Assembly (NCBI RefSeq): GCF_028823535.1
Contig: NZ_JAQIYM010000013.1
Coordinates: forward strand, 124,001 to 188,000
Direction: 5' to 3'
From: Pseudomonas serbica
GTDB taxonomy: Bacteria > Pseudomonadota > Gammaproteobacteria > Pseudomonadales > Pseudomonadaceae
DNA length: 64,000 nt
Part shown: positions 7,264 through 15,188 of the stretch, one piece after another
Layout: the number at the start of each line of letters is the position of its first letter
Position numbering within the stretch: position 1 is the stretch's first letter
The notes under the pieces: generated by a model
What the model was told of the DNA's origin: nothing
Databases searched by the model: none
Seen by the model: only the letters and a program-made list of their open reading frames with translations
Made by a program: the position numbers and the translations under genes

Positions 7264-8085
7264 TCACTTGATTCTGAAGTGAAAGGTGTTGCGCACCGAC
7301 GGCACTGCGACGGCCACACCATCGACGATGCGCGGCTGGTATCGGAAGGTTTGCGCGGCCGCCAGCGACGGACGAATGAACAAGGGGTGACACCCGTCCA
7401 GCACTTTAGGGTTTTCGATCTGGCCCTTCGTGTTGACGGTGTATTCGACGGAACAGTCGCCCTCGATATTTTTATCCAGAGCCCGTGCCGGATACTCTGG
7501 CGCTTCCTTGCTCAGTGGCAGGTACTGACGGCTGTCCGCTGCGGCTTGTTGGCGGGCGCGCTCGGTGCTCAGTCGGGACTGCTCTGCCTGTTGCGCTTGT
7601 TGTTGCGCCTGGCGCTGTCGTTCTGCGGCTTGCTCGCGCGCTCGAGAGGCCTGTTGCTGGCGTTGCTGTTCGGCCTGTTGTTCGCGCTGGCGTTCTTCGA
7701 CCCGTTTACGCGCCAGGGCAGCCTGTTCGATCTTGCGTGCCTGAATCTGCGGGTCGATCAGCGGTTTGGTCGGCTCGACCGGAACACTCGGTGTCACGGC
7801 TGCTGCAGCCGCGACCACAGGCTCGGCCACTGGCATGGGTGCTGGTTCTGACGCAGGCGGCGGGACCGTCGGCGCCAACATCACCCACTGCGTGGTCATG
7901 ACTTTCGCTGGTTTTACCGCTAGCACTTCGGGGGTCCAGTTGTTGATCAACAACAGCACAACGACGCCATGCAGCGCCACCGCCAGACCCGCCGCAAAGC
8001 TGTGCTGCCATAAGTCGCTGCGCTTCATCGAGGTCCATCTCCCGGTCGCCAGCGGTGCAGTGTCGTGCAGGATCATCGTGGTCAT
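7264..8085 (-). CDS. tonB: TonB-family energy transducer
   Basis: A 273-residue protein with one membrane segment (residues about 30-47, AAGLAVALHGVVVLLLI) and a Pro-rich stretch. A long Gln/Arg/Ala-rich helix of about 80 residues (repeats of QQ, REQAAERQRQ) spans the periplasm. The C-terminal TonB domain has YPARALDKNIEGDCSVEYTV and ends FRYQPRIVDG..FHFRIK. It couples the proton-motive force from ExbBD to the outer-membrane receptor. Its ATG overlaps the exbD stop by four bases (ATGA), indicating coupled translation. The predicted dedicated partner is the receptor at 11326-13869. Confidence 0.88.
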   Translation of the reverse strand: MTTMILHDTAPLATGRWTSMKRSDLWQHSFAAGLAVALHGVVVLLLINNWTPEVLAVKPAKVMTTQWVMLAPTVPPPASEPAPMPVAEPVVAAAAAVTPSVPVEPTKPLIDPQIQARKIEQAALARKRVEERQREQQAEQQRQQQASRAREQAAERQRQAQQQAQQAEQSRLSTERARQQAAADSRQYLPLSKEAPEYPARALDKNIEGDCSVEYTVNTKGQIENPKVLDGCHPLFIRPSLAAAQTFRYQPRIVDGVAVAVPSVRNTFHFRIK

Positions 8086-8528
8086 TGCGCAGCCTCGGTC
8101 ACCAGCCCGAGGTTGCTGACGCCGCCCTGTTGCAACGCCGCCATGGCGGCCACGACACTGCCGTAACCTGCGTCGTTGTCCGCTCGGATATACACCTGCG
8201 TGTCCTGTCGCCGGGCGATGATCTGCTCAACCTTGGCGCGCAGTTCATCAAGACCCACGGCGCTGTCGGTCTGGTGCTCGGTGTCGAGTTCACCGCCGAG
8301 GTTCCAGTAATAGCCGCCCTCGGCTTTCACCGACAGCGTGAGGATCTGCTGGCGCGTATCGTTGGCCAAGGCTTCACTGGCGACCTTGGGCAGCTCGATT
8401 TTCACGCCTTGGGTCAGCATCGGCGCGGTCACCATGAAGATCACCAACAGCACCAGCATCACGTCGATGTAAGGCACTACGTTCATCTCGGCCTTCGGCC
8501 CATGCTTGCGTTGCGGCCTGACTAGCAT
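8082..8528 (-). CDS. exbD: ExbD-family biopolymer transport protein
   Basis: A 148-residue protein with a short cytoplasmic start and one membrane helix, NVVPYIDVMLVLLVIFMV. The helix carries the essential Asp (PYIDVMLVLL) that conducts protons with ExbB. A periplasmic domain follows, with the IRADNDAGYGSVVAAMAALQ motif typical of ExbD/TolR. It is 22 bases downstream of exbB and overlaps tonB. The set is separate from Tol-Pal because no tolA, tolB or pal lies nearby. Confidence 0.9.
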   Translation of the reverse strand: MLVRPQRKHGPKAEMNVVPYIDVMLVLLVIFMVTAPMLTQGVKIELPKVASEALANDTRQQILTLSVKAEGGYYWNLGGELDTEHQTDSAVGLDELRAKVEQIIARRQDTQVYIRADNDAGYGSVVAAMAALQQGGVSNLGLVTEAAQ

Positions 8529-8550
8529 CTTGCCTCTCCTTGAAGTCCGT

Positions 8551-9261
8551 TCAGGCCGCTGTGGCCAGGTTCAACGGCGCGCCGTGCAACGTGCGGTGCA
8601 GGCGCACTTGCAGCTCATTGCCGAAGGCGTAATAACGCGTAAGCAGTGTCTGGCTGCGCGCCGCGAAGCGGTTGTAGGCGATCACTGCCGGGATCGCCGC
8701 GAACAGGCCAATCGCCGTGGCGATCAATGCCTCGGCGATACCGGGCGCGACTGTCGAGAGCGTCGCCTGCTGCACCTGCGACAGGCCGATGAACGAATTC
8801 ATGATCCCCCACACCGTGCCGAACAGGCCGATGTAAGGACTCACCGAGCCGACCGTGGCGAGGAACTGCAGACCCTTTTCCAGGCGCACTTCTTCTTCGC
8901 TGATGGCGACGTACAGCGCCCGCTCGACGCCTTCCTGCACCGCGTCGGCGTGGTGACCGGCTTGCTGTTTCAGGTGGCAAAATTCTTGAAAACCTGCGCG
9001 AAAAACAGCTTCGATCCCGGCCTCCACATCCTTGACCTGTGCAGTTCCACGCAGCAACGGCAGCAACTCCGGTGCACTGCGAAAGCGCTGCATGAAGCTG
9101 TTCAACCCGCGCTCGCGGCGGCGCAGCACACGGCTACGCTGGATGATCAGGTACCAGCTGAGCAACGAGGCCAGCAACAGCGTGAGCATCACGGCTTTGA
9201 CCAATAGACTGGCGTCGCTGATCAGCCCCCAGATCGTCATGTGTTCGAGCGTGGCCTGCAT
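8551..9261 (-). CDS. exbB: ExbB/TolQ/MotA-family proton channel subunit
   Basis: A 236-residue protein with three membrane spans: about residues 17-40, around 130-150 in LATVGSVSPYIGLFGTVWGI, and around 175-195 in IAEALIATAIGLFAAIPAVIAYN. The latter two are the ExbB/TolQ signature. It forms the pentameric stator that, with ExbD, energises TonB. First gene of an exbB-exbD-tonB set beginning 96 bases after the phytase gene. A Pho-box-like motif and a hairpin lie in that gap, so it may also be transcribed from its own promoter. Confidence 0.9.
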   Translation of the reverse strand: MQATLEHMTIWGLISDASLLVKAVMLTLLLASLLSWYLIIQRSRVLRRRERGLNSFMQRFRSAPELLPLLRGTAQVKDVEAGIEAVFRAGFQEFCHLKQQAGHHADAVQEGVERALYVAISEEEVRLEKGLQFLATVGSVSPYIGLFGTVWGIMNSFIGLSQVQQATLSTVAPGIAEALIATAIGLFAAIPAVIAYNRFAARSQTLLTRYYAFGNELQVRLHRTLHGAPLNLATAA

Positions 9262-9285
9262 GGTGAAACTCCTTGTGGGTTACGG

Positions 9286-9312
9286 CGCGACCGTTGATGC
9301 GCAACGGTCGCG
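9286..9312. other. strong hairpin between phytase and exbB
   Basis: CGCGACCGTTG-ATGCG-CAACGGTCGCG, an 11-bp perfect stem with no T tract. It lies between the Pho-box-like motif at 9334 and exbB, in the transcribed leader. It may attenuate read-through or stabilise a processed 5' end. Confidence 0.6.
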
Positions 9313-9333
9313 AGGCTATTCGATGGAAATTTG

Positions 9334-9351
9334 ATGACCGAGTGATGACGG
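9334..9351 (-). promoter_or_regulatory. Pho-box-like motif 3, ahead of exbB-exbD-tonB
   Basis: On the minus strand: CCGTCAT-CACT-CGGTCAT, two 7-base half sites four bases apart as in the PhoB consensus (CTGTCAT, 4 bases, CTGTCAY). Each half differs from consensus at one position. It ends about 72 bases before the exbB start. Confidence 0.5.
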
Positions 9352-9357
9352 TCCGGA

Positions 9358-11262
9358 TCAGGGCAGCTTCAGGGCTTGGGCGACCTCGGCCCAGGGCACG
9401 AATTTAAAGTTCTGGGCTTGCTCGGGCATGCGTTTGCGGCCGTCCTGAACCACCAACATGCCGTGACTCCAGGGGCCACCGAGGTTGACCGAGGTCACCT
9501 CCAGACCATCGGTTTCCGACGCGCCGTCGATGCCCGCCGCCGCGTTCAAACCGACCCGGAACGCGCCGTGACTGGCGAACGGCGGCTCAGCGTCGAGCAC
9601 CAGGTAGCTGTCGTTGCCCTGGCTGGACACCACCAGATAGTCCCGCCCCGCGCTTTGATACAGCGCCAGGCCTTCGACATCCGCCTGCAACTGCGCGCCG
9701 ACCTTGATCACGCTGGTCAAAGTCGCCGGTTGATCGGCGCGCGCGTCCACGGCCCAGACCCCGACATCCTCTTCACCGAGAAACAGTCGTTGGCGCTGGT
9801 CGTCGGCGACACAGCCTTCCGGCTGGCTGTCGACCTTGAACTGGCGCACCAACTCTCCCTGGGCCCGGCCATTGACCGCACTGAGTCGGTATTGCAGGAA
9901 GGTGCCGTCCTTGTCGTTGGCAATCGCGTAGATCTCACCGCTGGCCGGTTGAAACAGGCAGATGCCGTAGATGTCTTTGAGCGGCGTGGCCACTTCGCCG
10001 ATATCGCCCAGCTCGCCGGTGCTACGGTCGATGGTGAACAGGCTGAGGCTGTTGTGATCGCGGTGACTGGCCACCGCCAGGTCCACGGTTTGCTCGCCAA
10101 GCTTGAAGTTCGGTCGTACATCGACGTTGTTCAAACGCCCGACGGGCAACTCCTGGAGCAGTTTGCCTTGCAGGTCATACGCCAACAGGCCCTGTTTTTT
10201 ATTGGTGCCAAGCACACGGCTCAGGGACGGTTGTTGCGGATGAATCCAGATCGCCGGATCGTCCGCAGCATCCCCCTGACGGGCCACCGGATCGGTCTGG
10301 ACACTCGCTGCCACGCTCGGCAACACCGGCGCCAGCGGTACCGGTCTGGCTTGCCAGTCGATCTGGCCCTGGTACACACGCCCGTCGGCATCGTCGCGAA
10401 TCAACACCTGCAAACCTTGGTCGGTGTTACGCAGGGCGAGGCCTTCCGGTTCCTTGAGTCCGGACAATGGCAAGGTTGCCTGGGCCGTCCAGCGCTCGCC
10501 CTGCTGCTGGTACAGTTTCAGTTGCGCCGCTTCCGGGTCGAGCCCGACAACGCCACCGGGGACCAACGCCAACGCACCGGCAGCGCCTTTGATATCGCCG
10601 AAGGGGTCACGCATCGCCACGGGCGTGCGGGTCACATCGGCTTCTGCGTGAGCCGGGTACGCCCACCAACCGACGTTTTCTTCGTTGACGACCAGTTGGT
10701 GCGCAGCGTCATCGACCTGACAAAACTGTGCCGACGGCGGCAGCGGCACAGTGCGGACCTTTTGTGCCCCGGCGTTCAGAACGTTGCCGTTGCCCAGCAG
10801 CCATTGCTCACCCTTGCCCTCCTCACCCACCAAAAATACAAACAGGTTGCTGGCGTCGTCGCGGTACAGGCACAGGCCATTCACCCCGAAGTCTCGCGTC
10901 GGCAAGTACAGCGGCGTGCCCCACGTGCGCCTGGCCGTATCGAGGCCGACCACCAATGCTTGCTGGCGACGGGTGTCGAGGCTGGCGACAAACGCCTGCT
11001 GCGCGGTGGCGCGGCTGTCGAGGCTGCTGAATGAACCCTTCATGCGTGCCAGTTCGGCGCCTTTGGCATCCAGCAGCAGCAAGCCATCACGAGGGCTGAC
11101 CGCCAGGCGTTGATCGGCGGACAGGAACGCCAGTTCCTCGACCTTGAGGTTCGGCGCCCAAGGCGTGAGCGTCAGGCCAGGCGTCGCCGCCAGGGCCTGG
11201 TCAGCGGCCAGGCTTATCATTGCAGCCAGCAGCCAATGTGTGTGTCGCAAAGAAATAGTCAT
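9358..11262 (-). CDS. beta-propeller phytase with two tandem propeller domains
   Basis: A 634-residue protein with signal peptide MTISLRHTHWLLAAMISLAA, mature from about residue 27. Residues about 30-310 form a divergent first propeller. Residues about 320-634 form the canonical 3-phytase domain with DDPAIWIHPQQPSLSRVLG, GRLNNVDVRPNF, PEGCVADDQRQRLFLGEE and DVEGLALYQ, which carry the Ca-binding acidic residues. Such tandem enzymes remove phosphates from inositol hexakisphosphate in a Ca-dependent way. The start at 11262 is preferred because it puts the signal at the very N-terminus; an in-frame ATG lies 10 codons upstream. It follows the TonB receptor gene by 63 bases and is probably co-transcribed with it. 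Confidence 0.88.
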   Translation of the reverse strand: MTISLRHTHWLLAAMISLAADQALAATPGLTLTPWAPNLKVEELAFLSADQRLAVSPRDGLLLLDAKGAELARMKGSFSSLDSRATAQQAFVASLDTRRQQALVVGLDTARRTWGTPLYLPTRDFGVNGLCLYRDDASNLFVFLVGEEGKGEQWLLGNGNVLNAGAQKVRTVPLPPSAQFCQVDDAAHQLVVNEENVGWWAYPAHAEADVTRTPVAMRDPFGDIKGAAGALALVPGGVVGLDPEAAQLKLYQQQGERWTAQATLPLSGLKEPEGLALRNTDQGLQVLIRDDADGRVYQGQIDWQARPVPLAPVLPSVAASVQTDPVARQGDAADDPAIWIHPQQPSLSRVLGTNKKQGLLAYDLQGKLLQELPVGRLNNVDVRPNFKLGEQTVDLAVASHRDHNSLSLFTIDRSTGELGDIGEVATPLKDIYGICLFQPASGEIYAIANDKDGTFLQYRLSAVNGRAQGELVRQFKVDSQPEGCVADDQRQRLFLGEEDVGVWAVDARADQPATLTSVIKVGAQLQADVEGLALYQSAGRDYLVVSSQGNDSYLVLDAEPPFASHGAFRVGLNAAAGIDGASETDGLEVTSVNLGGPWSHGMLVVQDGRKRMPEQAQNFKFVPWAEVAQALKLP

Positions 11263-11325
11263 GAACAGGCAAAGTCCTTGTCGTGCGTCCATCGCGACGG
11301 CAGCACCGGGCTGCCGTCCCGGCTT

Positions 11326-13869
11326 TTAGAAATGGGTAAAAGTCAGGCCGAGCTTGTAGGTCGGGCCGTACTCTTCGTATTGGCCGTTGTAGGAGCGGTG
11401 GCCGGTGTAGACGAAGTACGACTCGTCGGTGAGGTTTTGCGCCTCGAAGCTCACTTGCAGGTTTTTCGTCAGCGAGTAGCGCGCACTGAAATCCACGAAG
11501 GTCTGGGAATCGACGTGCAGGTCGTGGGCCTTGTCGTTGATAGGGGCCAACTCGTAGAGGTAGTCCGACTTGTAGTTGGCCGACAGGCGCAGGCTGATTG
11601 TGTCGTTTTCCCAACCGAGCATCAGGTTGCCGACCGTGTCCGACTGATTCGGCAGATCGATGCTGCGCTTGAGGTTCGTACCACTGGCGGCGTCGAAGCC
11701 CTTGATCTCGGCGTCGGAACGACTGAAGGTGGCGTTAGCCCCGACCAGCAAGCCGTTCCAGGGCGCCGGCAGCCAGTCGAACTGCTGCGAATAAGCCAGT
11801 TCCAGCCCGTACAGTTTTGCGCTGTCACCGTTGGCAAAGGTGTGGGCTTCGGCAAAGTCCACCCAGGCGCCGGTGCCTGCCAGATCGGTGTTGTAGACGA
11901 AGTTCTTGATGTCCTTGTAGAACACGAAGGCCGAGACCGTGCCCGCACGTCCCATGAAGTGTTCGATACCGAGGTCGAGGTTGCTCGCCTCCAGCGGATT
12001 GAGATCAGGATTGCCAAACGTCGCCTCGTCGCCGTCGATGACAAAGCCCGGCGCCAATTGACCGAAGGTCGGGCGCACCACGGTCTTGGTCCAGGCCGCA
12101 CGCACCTGAGTGTTCCTGTCCAGTTGGTAACGCGCATGCAAGCCCGGCAACCAGTGGTGATATTTACGCTTGGTGTCGGTGGCCTCGAACTCGCCATCGT
12201 TGACGCCGGTGCCTTTGGCATCGAAATCGGTGCCCTCGTAGCGCAAACCGGCAATGAACCGCCAGTCGTCGATGTCGAAGGTGTTCATCAGGTAACCGGC
12301 GTTGATGTCCTCGCTCATCTTGAAGTCGTTGACCGCCGATTCGACTGGATCGTAGAAGTCGTCCCGGTCCAGCCCGCCGATCAACTGCTTGATCGCACTG
12401 CCACTGATGCCCGGCCCGAACTCGCCGAGGCGGTAATCCACCGAGCCTTTGCGGAACTGGCTGAGGTTGAGCTGTTCATCGTTGAACCCCAAGTCGTCGA
12501 AGTCTTCGTAGACCCAGGCGTCGAGGTCGTTGTCCTTGTTGCGCCGGCTGACCTTGCCGCCGAACTTGACCTGCGCGGCGTACCCGTTGAGGTCGTAATC
12601 CCGGGCCAGGTCCAGGCGCAGGTTTTTCTCGGTGTCGGTGGTGTTCTGTTTTTCCCAGTCGACTTTATCGAGGGTGAAATTGTTCGGGTCGTAGAAACCT
12701 TGCCCAATGATCGGCCGCGGCTCGCCGTTGCTATAAAAGCCGCTATCGGTGAAATCGTCATTGGCATCGAACGCCGCGTTGGCGATGTGGCCGGGGCTGT
12801 CTTCACTGGAGCGGCTGTAACCAGCCTGGCCGCTGAGGGTCCAGAGACCGAACAGGCGTTCACCGCCCAACACGTAGGACTGGATTTCCTGGGTCTCTTC
12901 ACGCTGCTTGAGCTTGCGCTTGCCTTGCGCTTCGCCCAATTCACCGGCCGCCTGCGGGTCGGCGAACTCGATGCTGGTGGCGTTGCGGGTCTCGCTGTCC
13001 TTGTAACGGCTGTACAAGGTGCGCAGGTAATAGCTGCTCAGGTCATCGGGCTTGTAGTCAAAGTTCAGGCCGCCGCCGGTGCGTTCCCGGCTGATGTCGT
13101 AGTCGCGTTGTTCGAACTCTTCCAGGCGGGCACCGCGCTGGAAATCCCAGGCACCGCCGGTTTCGACGTTGTCCGAACCGAAGTCACGCTTCTGCCAGCT
13201 CAGGGCTGCCGCCACGCCGAAGTTATCGATACCGTCGCCCAGGCTGAAACGGTCGCTGGCCGCGCCGGAGAATTTCGGGCTGGTCTGGTGGGTGTTCTTG
13301 TCGTAACTGGCTTCACTGCTGCCGGTGTAAAACAGCCCCGGGTGATCGAAGGCCGACAGGCTGCGGACATCGACCGTACCGCCCAGGGAGTTGGCATCCA
13401 TGTCCGGCGTCAGGGTCTTGATCACCGACAGCGATTGCACCAGTTCCGACGGCAACACATCGAGGGCCACGGCGCGGCGTTCACTTTCCGGCGAAGGCAC
13501 CAGCGTGCCGTTGATGGTGACGCTGTTCAGGTCCGGGCCCAAACCACGCACGCTGACAAACCGCCCTTCGCCCTGATCACGCTCGACACTGACCCCCGGC
13601 AGGCGCTGCGCCGCTTCGGCGACGTTCTCGTCGGGCAACTGCGCCATGCCATCGGCATGCACCACACTTTCGATGTTATCCGAGCGGCGCTGCTCCTTGA
13701 GCGCCGAATCGATGCTCGCCGCCTGACCGATCACTTCGACATGCTCGACATTGGCCGTGGCGTCTGCCGCGCTCAACCGTTCACTGACCAACGCCATGGT
13801 CAACGCCGTGAGCGTGAAACTGAAGATTGCGCCGGTGCCGCGGCGCGGATGACTGCTGCGCTGGTACAT
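11326..13869 (-). CDS. TonB-dependent outer-membrane receptor, probably for phytate or a phosphorylated organic
   Basis: An 847-residue protein with a signal peptide (residues about 13-35). A TonB box-like HVEVIGQA is followed by a plug domain with LPDENVAEAAQRLPGVSVER, FVSVRGLGPDLNSVTINGT and NSLGGTVDVRS. The barrel ends in an aromatic residue (YKLGLTFTHF). The plug signature is that of the TIGR01782 branch, members of which import large organics. Linkage to a phytase and a private ExbBD-TonB motor suggests a phytate-related ligand; this is inference. First gene of the leftward operon, with a Pho-box-like motif about 77 bases upstream. Confidence 0.88.
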   Translation of the reverse strand: MYQRSSHPRRGTGAIFSFTLTALTMALVSERLSAADATANVEHVEVIGQAASIDSALKEQRRSDNIESVVHADGMAQLPDENVAEAAQRLPGVSVERDQGEGRFVSVRGLGPDLNSVTINGTLVPSPESERRAVALDVLPSELVQSLSVIKTLTPDMDANSLGGTVDVRSLSAFDHPGLFYTGSSEASYDKNTHQTSPKFSGAASDRFSLGDGIDNFGVAAALSWQKRDFGSDNVETGGAWDFQRGARLEEFEQRDYDISRERTGGGLNFDYKPDDLSSYYLRTLYSRYKDSETRNATSIEFADPQAAGELGEAQGKRKLKQREETQEIQSYVLGGERLFGLWTLSGQAGYSRSSEDSPGHIANAAFDANDDFTDSGFYSNGEPRPIIGQGFYDPNNFTLDKVDWEKQNTTDTEKNLRLDLARDYDLNGYAAQVKFGGKVSRRNKDNDLDAWVYEDFDDLGFNDEQLNLSQFRKGSVDYRLGEFGPGISGSAIKQLIGGLDRDDFYDPVESAVNDFKMSEDINAGYLMNTFDIDDWRFIAGLRYEGTDFDAKGTGVNDGEFEATDTKRKYHHWLPGLHARYQLDRNTQVRAAWTKTVVRPTFGQLAPGFVIDGDEATFGNPDLNPLEASNLDLGIEHFMGRAGTVSAFVFYKDIKNFVYNTDLAGTGAWVDFAEAHTFANGDSAKLYGLELAYSQQFDWLPAPWNGLLVGANATFSRSDAEIKGFDAASGTNLKRSIDLPNQSDTVGNLMLGWENDTISLRLSANYKSDYLYELAPINDKAHDLHVDSQTFVDFSARYSLTKNLQVSFEAQNLTDESYFVYTGHRSYNGQYEEYGPTYKLGLTFTHF

Positions 13870-13945
13870 GAATGCCCTTCCCCAAAGAGTCCCTTAACGC
13901 CAGGCAAGTGGCCCGGCAAGTGGGAGGGCAAGCTAGGCACGGGGC

Positions 13946-13963
13946 GTGACGGTTCTGTGACAG
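13946..13963 (-). promoter_or_regulatory. Pho-box-like motif 1, ahead of the receptor-phytase operon
   Basis: On the minus strand: CTGTCAC-AGAA-CCGTCAC. The halves are seven bases with a four-base A-rich spacer, exactly the PhoB architecture; the first half fits consensus fully and the second differs at one base. It lies 77 bases before the receptor ATG. Confidence 0.65.
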
Positions 13964-14192
13964 CACCGGGCGACAAGCCCTTTAAACCGCCTGTTTGCCG
14001 GGAATCGGGGGTGGGAATGAGCTGAAATGACCTGCTGGCAATACAGTGAGTCAGCCTGACCTGCTGTTGGATGTGCCCACACCCTTGCAGGAGCGCCGTT
14101 CGAAACACGCAAGCGCTCATGGGAACGCGCGGCGCAGCGCTGAAAACACAATTCACGGTGAGCTGATTCGACCTCCCCCTTACTTTCGTACC

Positions 14193-14210
14193 TCGTCACC
14201 CGACTGTCAT
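14193..14210 (+). promoter_or_regulatory. Pho-box-like motif 2, ahead of the GGDEF-AraC unit
   Basis: On the plus strand: TCGTCAC-CCGA-CTGTCAT. The second half is a perfect consensus half, the first differs at two bases. It lies 52 bases before the GGDEF gene start and about 230 bases from motif 1, so the divergent region 13870-14261 carries one motif facing each way. Nothing else was seen in that 392-base gap. Confidence 0.5.
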
Positions 14211-14261
14211 AAACATCTGCTGTGCTGGCGCGCATCGCTTCCTCATCCAAGGACCGCCGTC

Positions 14262-15179
14262 ATGTTCTCAGTGCTCAAGCCCCACCGTTGGAAACTCACC
14301 GTCCTGCTGCTGGCGGCCAACCTCGGGTTGCTGCTGCACCTGGCATGCGGCGATCTGAAAGCCGTCAGTGAGTGGGTCTGGCTGGACATCATTGGCGAAG
14401 GCGGCTCGGCGCTGCTGGCCTTGGTCTGGCTGGGGCTGGTGCTCAAAAGTCGCCCCGCTGGACGGGTCACCAACTACCTGGCGCTCGGGCTCAGTTGCAT
14501 CTTTTTCTCCTGGTGGATCGACAGCCTCGACGAGTTCATCCGCCTGCCCGACAGCATCACCTGGGACCACTGGCTGGAGTCCGGACCGATGCCGGTGGGC
14601 ATGATTCTGTTGACCATCGGCATCTATCACTGGCATCGCGAACAACTGGCGATCAGCGCACAGATGGAGAAACGCGAGCGGCTGTTTCGCGAACACCGAC
14701 TGTTCGACAAACTCACGCCGCTGGGCAGTGCCGACTACCTCAAACGGCAACTGGTCGACAGCCTTGACGAAAGCATCAGGCAACAACAACCGCTGTCGCT
14801 GCTGGTACTGGATCTGGACAACTTTGCCTCAATCAACCAGAACTTCGGACACGCCGAGGGCGACGCCGTGCTGCAGGCCCTGAGTCATTTGCTGCTGCTC
14901 AATCTGCGCCGTCAGGACCTGCTCTGCCGTCTGGCCGGCGACCGTTTTGTGGTGCTGCTGCCCAACACCGGCGAGCGTCAGGCGCAGCTCCTGGCGCAGG
15001 AGCTGCAACACGCCGTGCACCGCCTGGCGCACAAGACCCGCCAACATGGCGAACGCCTGCAACTCGCGGCCAGTACGGCGGTGGTGATGGCCCTCGACGA
15101 GACGCCCGAAGCCCTGCTTAAACGCCTGAACCTGGCGCTGTCGCGGGCCAGGCAACCGCTCGCCAAAAAAAGCGCCTGA
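14262..15179 (+). CDS. membrane GGDEF-domain protein with a degenerate active site
   Basis: A 305-residue protein. Four hydrophobic spans lie within residues about 10-125, then a short linker, then a GGDEF-fold domain (about 175-300) with LVLDLDNFASINQNFGHAEGD. The active-site loop reads AGDRF (residues 225-229) instead of GG[D/E]EF, so the catalytic Glu is Arg and the first Gly is Ala. Diguanylate cyclase activity is therefore doubtful; the domain may be a receptor or scaffold. AAGGA ahead of the ATG at 14262 supports this start over an upstream frame extension. The AraC gene follows 9 bases after the stop, suggesting an operon. Confidence 0.82.
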   Translation: MFSVLKPHRWKLTVLLLAANLGLLLHLACGDLKAVSEWVWLDIIGEGGSALLALVWLGLVLKSRPAGRVTNYLALGLSCIFFSWWIDSLDEFIRLPDSITWDHWLESGPMPVGMILLTIGIYHWHREQLAISAQMEKRERLFREHRLFDKLTPLGSADYLKRQLVDSLDESIRQQQPLSLLVLDLDNFASINQNFGHAEGDAVLQALSHLLLLNLRRQDLLCRLAGDRFVVLLPNTGERQAQLLAQELQHAVHRLAHKTRQHGERLQLAASTAVVMALDETPEALLKRLNLALSRARQPLAKKSA

Positions 15180-15188
15180 GGCCCGGCG

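Noticed and set aside
7279..7851. 190-codon plus-strand frame opposite tonB
   Set aside because: Leu-rich pseudo-membrane sequence produced by the complement of the Gln/Ala codons of TonB.
9376..11034. 552-codon plus-strand open frame opposite the phytase gene
   Set aside because: Antisense to a clear beta-propeller phytase; no recognisable domain.
11110..14025. 971-codon open frame on the plus strand over the TonB receptor and phytase genes
   Set aside because: It is the antisense shadow of two well-supported genes in high-GC DNA; its composition (long Val/Glu/Gln-rich stretches) matches no protein family and it has no binding site.
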